Below are positions 57,641 through 64,000 of a stretch of DNA of 64,000 bases, one piece after another. Source of the stretch: Fasciolopsis buskii (Eukaryota > Platyhelminthes > Trematoda > Plagiorchiida > Fasciolidae); NCBI GenBank assembly GCA_008360955.1, contig LUCM01004647.1, positions 44,268 to 108,267 of the forward strand, read 5' to 3'. Within the stretch, counting starts at the first letter, position 1. Every line of letters starts with the position of its first letter. The translations under genes were made by a program, and so were the position numbers. Below the pieces are notes generated by a model. That model was not told the DNA's origin. It ran no database searches and saw only the letters and a program-made list of their open reading frames with translations.

Positions 57641-60212
57641 AATTCGTAGCAAGCACCGTTGTGCTAATGAAAATGTACCTCATTGCTGCACACGTTTCGT
57701 ACCTTCTAAATTTTTTGCAGTTTCCATTTTATTTTAACTCCGGCAATCATTTTCAGGTTATTTTAAGTTAGTTCCTTAAAAAGCCCAATCTTATAACTTC
57801 ACTAAAACAAAATTATGAAAAAATGTAAACCAATATCGCGAAAACAATTGTTTTGAGAATTAAGCAAGTCAGCACAACTTTATAGTGTGAAGTTAATGAA
57901 ACACCGAATCATGCCATTGTCGACTGACGGCCACTCTCGTTTTAGTGTGATCCGTTGCTGTTCCCTCGACTCGACACAACCTTCAGGTCTGGATGAAGCA
58001 GGCTTCCTCCTTTAATTTGAGATCTGGGCTACATAATAATGATAATAATAATGATAAACTTCCGGCTGGATGACTGCTGTATATTACCAGTTGTGGAAGA
58101 AGATATGGGTTTAATCATTTGCAGTGAGTAATTTTCAGTTGCGGAGCTCGTGAAGAGGCGAATTAAATAAAACGGTGCTTATGTTCTCTGGAAAAACCAG
58201 TTCGCTTGCAGTCACTCCGTTAATCACGACGTAGCAATAGAATATGGAGTACCATTAAACAAAGTGAGATTCGGACTCTCACATGCTCACTTGACTGCGA
58301 AAAACGCAATTTTCAATCGTTTGGATTCTTCGGTTCGTTACTTTTTATCTCTTCACGAGATTTTATCTATTTCCCGATTGAATAAGTACTTACTCCAATA
58401 AAAATCTTTGTCTGCAAACTGATACTGCATCGATAATTTCTGTCCCATTGTGACCGTTTTGTTGTCACCGCGTTCACCCTGGCAACCCGAACAAAACACT
58501 TAGTATTTTCATCCTGTCGCACAAACGCGCTTTGTCAGCTGAGGTGATTTATTCTGACAGGTTTTCAATCCAGACAAAGCAGTCAAGCACTCAGCCGTAT
58601 ACGTTCTGGTGAGTAAACCCCCACCCAGATTTTGCTAGTCGTATTGAACAAGTCACTCTGCGTTCGATTGTCCTCGCCAAGGTTCAACCAGTGTCAACAG
58701 AAAGAAAAAGAAATCGAGCACGCATGATCTTACAAGATTTATTTTTCCGGTATAGCGCTTCCTTCAACATTCATCCGCGTTCCTCGGACACAATTCCACC
58801 TTAGTTTCTCTAATGTTAGATGCTGTTAGCCCCGTGTTTACCAATTTCACATCGTGTATTCAGCGATTAGATGGACACGTTTAAGATGGACGTTTTGAAA
58901 GTGCTTTTTGTAATTACGTTATGCTTTGTATCCGCGTTTATTTCGCACTATTTGCCACGTTTTTCGTAGCAATCGAGGTCTCCGGTTCTATAGTCTTGGG
59001 ATGTGACATTTTGCTGAAACGAATGCTTCAGTGATTTGCACTCAGGTCATACAAATCCAAGTTAATGTCTTAGGAGGTTCGGAGTTAGTTTGTTTTAGAT
59101 CCTCCAAAACCTTGTGGGTCTTAGGGAGCCGGTGTCTGGTTTATTCTTGAATTCAATCTGAACAAAGCTTTAAGCAAATTTTTGCTAACGCAAGCGTTAA
59201 CGATTTATCAGTCTAAGCAGAAAAGCCACCGCTTTAGTTGTTACCGTGAGAACAAGAATGTCTATTTGACACCAGATTGTAAATCACCGCCCAATAATCT
59301 TTCATCCCCACTAACTCTAGCTCGCACAACAGAGTCACCCGATTCCCGTGTACTTATCAACGGTATTTCTTATTTATTTTGCGAATGGACACACGTCTAG
59401 TCTTGTTTTATCTCCGTCAGTTCCAGTGGTTTTTTTAGTCATCCCGTGCTCGGTCATCTTCGGTTGTCGGCGTCCAGCCGCGTGTGATTAGAAATCTGCC
59501 AAGCTAGATCGTCACTGTTCCGTTGACTACTGAGTAGTCAATTTACTCTCCAGTGTTTCCACCACGATTTCATCTCCTGGGATTGTTCAACACTGTCTCG
59601 TTGAGACTTGGAGGTTGTTTGCAGTTTGCCACAGTAGGAACCATACGTTCCTAGTGGTTCATTACGGCTTTTTCAGTGCTGATTGCTCTCCTGACTACTG
59701 GTAACCCGTAGCTTAGCATTATCCCCTATTGACTTTGTTATAGCAAGAACACAATATCTCACAATAGTTAATCAGTTGTTTTGGTGCTCACTGACGCAAA
59801 ACAAGAACCATTGTTTTTCCTAGCAACAGCCATCGTGACTTAGAGACCGCACCAAAGTTACTGCTCAAAAACGTAGTTCAGGAAGTTCAAGCAAGTTTGG
59901 TTATCCCGAATTTTTATGACAAACCTTTGCATAGTTGTCCGTTTATTTTTTAGTGATCAGTTTATTAACTGCCTCAGTCGCATCGGAGTTGGGTGTTTCA
60001 AGCCTAACCTATTACGATATTCAATCAGTATTTATTGACTTCATGATCGAGACCCTACTTTACCAAAAGGGTAGGAAGTTTCGCGTCATTGGTGCCTAAA
60101 TCAAGCGTCAAATAGTTGTCTACGTGAATTTCCTGGAATCATCAGAAGCACCTCTTAGATTTTGAATCACGACAGTCAGTTGCTATGGATAATTTATGTA
60201 TTATTCTCTCAG

Positions 60213-60318
60213 GGTCTACGCTGGTCCGCATATTTCGGGGTCGGACGCGTTGGATATTGAGCCACATTTAAATCAAATACTGACCAGCTCATGGCGACAT
60301 GATTCCACAATTTTACAG
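60213..60318 (+). CDS. WD40-repeat protein, internal exon (third visible)
   Basis: The exon completes the Trp codon from the previous exon and reads VYAGPHISGSDALDI, then LNQILTSSWRHDSTILQ, before donor GTAGGT. SSWRHDSTILQ corresponds to the strand before the last WD of a repeat, so the next exon should begin with a Trp-Asp-type ending in phase 0. That exon was not found in the remaining 3.7 kb. 106 bp; entry phase 2, exit phase 0. The three exons together give about 174 residues spanning roughly three repeats. Confidence 0.85.
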
Positions 60319-61119
60319 GTAGGTCCCTGATCATTTGTTCTAGTAATGTGACATTTGTATCTGAGTCATTTTTATCACCATCATTTTTATTAATTCACAC
60401 GAATGAAGATCAGCGAAACATCATTTCTCAAGAGTTTTTGGCCATGTAACCCTAGCATAAAACCATGCGGAGGAAACATCACACTGGAAGGTCACAGCGG
60501 ACTTGTATAGTCTATCACATCACACCATTACGTTGTTACAATTTTCCTCGGAATCGGCAGTTTTCTTGATCACCCTGAACCCGTTGACCTCAATCGTAAG
60601 GTAGGTTTCACCCTTTTCTGTGATGTAATTTGCATATTATGAATTCTTACATTGCCGTCGTTTGTTTAAGGTTCTTTAAAGTGCTTACGAGATTCGAAGA
60701 CATTTGCTGCTGTCCCGTGGGATACACTAGCGCGAGGACCTTGTAGTGTGTCAAGAAATTCAAAGAAGTTGATCCATTGTTTGTGTACCCGGAAAGGTTG
60801 TAACGTAGTTGTTCATTCTTTAATTATCCTACTTAAGTTGCCCATCTATTTCCCGACTATCTTCTTCACTGCAAACTGCTCTGAATTCATGGTATGTAAC
60901 TTTATTAACAGTAGCGGTAGCTAATTGGAAAGTCGTCAAGCAATCGGTGCAGTTCATAATTAGCAACGTATGCGAGATAAGTACAGCCAGAAACCGACAA
61001 TACAACAGACCGCACGCAGAAAATCATAGCTCACAATGCGCAGCAATGAGCAAATCAACTACCGAATAGCTATTAGACCTTGTCTCCTCTAGGCAAATCG
61101 AGTACATACAAGGAGTATC
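60319..61119. other. Downstream intron, nothing recognised
   Basis: No exon continuing the WD repeat was identified. Confidence 0.45.
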
Positions 61120-62760
61120 TTATATGACAAAGTTGAATAGAAATGGCCATGTAGAGCAGCCTTGTGGTGCTCTAGTGGCGACGGCGAAGGATGAAAACTT
61201 GAGGTTTGACGGTAAGGCGGGCGGACACACTTCTCAGGTACTCTGTTCCTCAACAAACAGTGTCATAGTGCACATCTATCAACAGAGTCAAAGGCTACAC
61301 AAGAACGCGATGGTCGTTGGACTTCGGACGGTAAACGGTGTTCTAACATCTGTCAGAGGGCGAAGGTTTGGTAGACGTATCCATGACCAGCACAAAATCA
61401 TGCCTGTTCCTCACGAGTTTGTTCTTCACGCGTGTTGCACAACCTGCGAAGAATGACGAACGAAAGCAGCCGTGAAGTTGCTGGGATTAGGTTGATATCC
61501 CTATAGTTACCATAGTCACTGCGCAGGCGCTTTTTGAAGATGGGGTTATCGATCAGCTCCTGCCACGAGAAGTGGACTTTCTCGGAGTATCAGACCTTGG
61601 GGAACAAAACTTGAAGTTCTATGGCTAGTTTCATTCTTCCAGCTTTAAATAAAGCTGGGTAAATGGGATCAGATTCAGAGGATTTATGACGTCCTAAGGC
61701 TCGGATTTCCTTAAGAACCTCCCCCTCAACCAATGAGTTTGTCGTAATGGGCTACTGGCCGCATGCCAGAATAGGTGCATGAGGGCTGACACTGACGGTC
61801 AGTTGAATTATAGTTGAAATTGCTCCGCCCAGCATACAAAATGCTGCTGGTTGTGGAATGGCAAACCGTCATCTTCATAGATCGTTTCGCCCCTTCCCAA
61901 TTCTTTCCTTCCGATACCTCGGTGAGGTGAAAAAGCTTGCAGGACTTCCGCCTAGATGCAGTGTGTTCCATCGCCAATGCTAGTTAAAACCATCAGATCT
62001 AGCCTTCCATACACAAGCTTGCTTTGAGTTCACGTCTCCTTATCAGCCATGCTTCATTATTACTCGCTACCAGCCGGAATGAATTGATGTGCATCAAGAA
62101 GAGGCAGAGACCCAACGGAAATCCATGGGGTCACAACGCGATGAGTCAGGCCACAACTCACTAAGACAGCAGAATGCAATGCATTCTTGACAAGCGACCG
62201 GTGCTCATTGATGTTTTGAGATGGAGGTAACCCTAGCTATTTAGCTAGTGCGCTTCGAAAGTGCGAAAGGTGGGTCCGATCATACAGAGCTTGTCGCTAC
62301 CTAACCGACGCTGCAGCATGCGTTTTGGGCGCCCACCAAGGCACAAGGACAGTCTAGTGCATACTAGTATGTGGTCGAAGTCGAGGGGGTGCTCCAGTTT
62401 GACCGACAGTCTTAAAGACAGCCCCGTCATTTGCAGCTAATGATGATGTGGTCGATCTGAGTCCACCGCTGACATGAAGAGAGCAGAAGCCAGGTGGCGT
62501 GCAGATAATTGGAACGTCTGAAGCTCCTACTGGCGAGAAACAATCGACGGTCTGAACGCAAAGCCAATAACCGTTTTCTGTTTTCAGAACGACGGGGATC
62601 ATGACTAAAGGGGCCTCCTAGATGCACCCCATTCGAGGGCAAACGACATACTCTAGCATTCACGTTCCCTGCCAAAATCACGATGTCACTCCGCTTTGCT
62701 GTGCGTAAAGGGTAGCGCAGTTTTTGATAGAAGGATTCCTTGAACGCACTGGGCTGCAAT
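61120..62760 (-). pseudogene. RTE-class LINE, endonuclease through start of RT
   Basis: Near-collinear remnant on the - strand. The endonuclease (62759-62430) has SDIVILAGNVNARV (GDxNAQV motif with Asp to Asn but Asn kept) and WTQIDHIIIS. It then has LDFDHILVCTRLSLCLGG (62390-62330; usually SDH, here FDH). The inter-domain linker is VVTPWISVGSLPLLDAHQFIPAGSE (about 62150-62070) and KSCKLFHLTEVSEGKN (61940-61890). The RT entry is EVLKEIRALGRHKSSESDPI (61720-61660), then NPIFKKRLRSDYGNYRDINL (near 61540-61480) and RSPTTIAFL near 61330. It stops before the catalytic YADD region. Frameshifts and stops are frequent. Confidence 0.82.
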
Positions 62761-63540
62761 ATGTTGGCGCTTGCACTGAGACGGTAAATAATTTGCGTTT
62801 TTAAGAGCTACGATTGTTTACTGAAAACGAACCTCTAAGTCTCAGTGTTCATAACTTGCGGTCGACTGGAATCCAGTTAAATAGTGCATCCTCGGGGTCC
62901 CGAGAATGACGCAGATGAAACTCATGGATTAGATAGGGATGTCAGTCGGATGACAAGTGGAATCTTGATGGCTAGGATCTCCAGTGTACGAGGTAAACAC
63001 CCCCTGTTGACTCACACGCATCCGTGTGTGGCTGGTTTGAAGAGACATCGAGGACAGAGAAGTGCATCGGCCGGCGAAAGCGGGTTTGGTGGGATTTGGT
63101 TGCTGTCTGAGGGAGAGCACAAGAGTAGAGGGACAAGACTTCTTCCACTGACACTATGGTCAGCATGGCTGGCTAAAGATCGCGAATAATGAGTGAATCG
63201 GGTGGGGGGAGTAACATGACTCACTGGCAAAACAAACGGCTGTGTACGGTGTAAGGTCGCTTTTTTGAATAAGCAAAGAGTAAGAGACGTTCTTACGAAG
63301 ACCGGTCGTGTTCATGGTATTACCACAGATTGCGTTATACGCTATCTTACTTGGCACTTTCTTCCTGATGATCGTCTGAAGTTGCATACCAACACAATAG
63401 AAGAAAGGCCTAAAGCTTCTAGGCCTCCGGGTGGCTTGTGTTGGGCCCCTTAAATCAATGAATATTTGCACGGTGATCTCCATCCATCTTACCTTCAACT
63501 GTCTTGAGTAGCCACCAATGGTCCGTTAAGACTGTATGGT
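62761..63540. other. Possible RTE 5' region; overlapping open frames
   Basis: 62884-63230 is open in one + frame (101 codons) and three - frames. This lies just upstream, on the - strand, of the RTE endonuclease, so it may be that element's 5' leader. No domain recognised. Confidence 0.35.
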
Positions 63541-63544
63541 GGAA

Positions 63545-63815
63545 TCATGTATCCCCCACTGCCGATCGTGTTGTCATTTTCTGTCGAATCAGGATGACTA
63601 AAAAAGTGCATTTGCACAGTTAGACTGTGTTCCGTATGTTGGCTGCGGCAATATTCTTATCTTTTCCCACCTGTGTAGATTCACGCTTGTTCCCCTTGGA
63701 TATTCAGTCTTTTTATAGAAACTTGTAACTGTTTGGAAAACGCAACTGTCAGTGAGGCTTGCTTTGCTGTTTAACGCTGGACGATGGTGATATATACCCC
63801 AGTGCGGGATAGTCC
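63545..63815 (+). repeat. RTE 3' UTR fragment
   Basis: Close match to 40745-40985 and 57345-57570: GTGTTCCGTATGTTGGCTGC, TTCCCCTTGGATATTCAGTC, AGTGAGGCTTGC and CTGTTTAACGCTG. The coding end just before it is degraded. Confidence 0.85.
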
Positions 63816-64000
63816 GGTAACAGGAACCTATGGAGAACATTAATAAGACTGGCTGATTATAGATTCATAGTCATCCTCAAGTTACAAACCCCATTTTTAT
63901 TACTCTTATTCAAAAAGTTCTAGACCATGTGACAATATCCATACGCTTGCGATCCTGCAAGTCTTAGCTAAACGATTCTCTAGTTGCTTGAATACATATT

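Larger units (their letters stand above)
53060..60212 (+). other. WD40 gene intron, 7.15 kb, GT-AG
   Basis: Donor TGTG/GTAAGC and acceptor TTATTCTCTCAG/G. It joins TG+G to give Trp, with WD-like sequence on both sides. It holds two RTE remnants in opposite orientation, a CA microsatellite (53868-53884) and a short trinucleotide-type run near 58035-58056. The remainder (53060-54299 and 57641-60212) shows no feature I recognise. Confidence 0.8.

Overview
The window looks like non-coding-rich nuclear DNA from a metazoan with a large, retroelement-filled genome. A parasitic flatworm (trematode or cestode) is the best guess. The reasons are the kinds of LINE present (RTE-class elements with an APE-type endonuclease, and CR1/Jockey-like reverse transcriptases), spliceosomal introns in the one host gene, abundant (ATT)n tails, and no bacterial-style gene packing. 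The species assignment is inference only. Nearly all long open frames are decayed transposon proteins or chance frames.

Layout, left part (1-34.2 kb): three decayed CR1/Jockey-like reverse transcriptases on the + strand (1-1160, 4957-6445, 7240-8340), and one on the - strand (32208-34190) that shares a near-identical arm with the first. 1-1729 and 31639-33367 form a near-identical inverted repeat carrying the same frameshifts. A 2.4-kb block at 1866-4249 recurs almost unchanged at 16557-18940, with an ambiguous base at 18445. A 114-bp block at 4271-4384 recurs at 16011-16124. Two further dispersed families, called A and C here, occur as several diverged copies and share one 3' end: a small hairpin followed by an (ATT)n-like tail. 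A decayed MULE-type DNA transposase lies at 26907-27545 (-).

Middle (34.2-39 kb): mostly unannotatable. It holds a tRNA-Leu-like B-box sequence (35243-35320), a cluster of three short palindromes (37546-37613) and, at 37937-38011 on the - strand, a sequence that folds as a type I hammerhead ribozyme with an intact core. This is the most interesting element in the window.

Right part (38.9-64 kb): RTE-class LINE remnants in both orientations (38940-41015, 49640-50260, 54300-55750, 55930-57640, 61120-62760, 63545-63815). They surround and fill the introns of the only host gene recognised, a + strand WD40-repeat gene. Three of its exons (48634-48892, 52901-53059, 60213-60318) splice in consistent phase to about 174 residues. 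Its first visible intron uses a GC-AG donor, and its second (7.15 kb) holds two RTE remnants. The 5' and 3' exons of this gene were not found.

No CRISPR array, rRNA or operon-like structure was seen. Identities are estimates by eye; no alignment, folding or database search was run.
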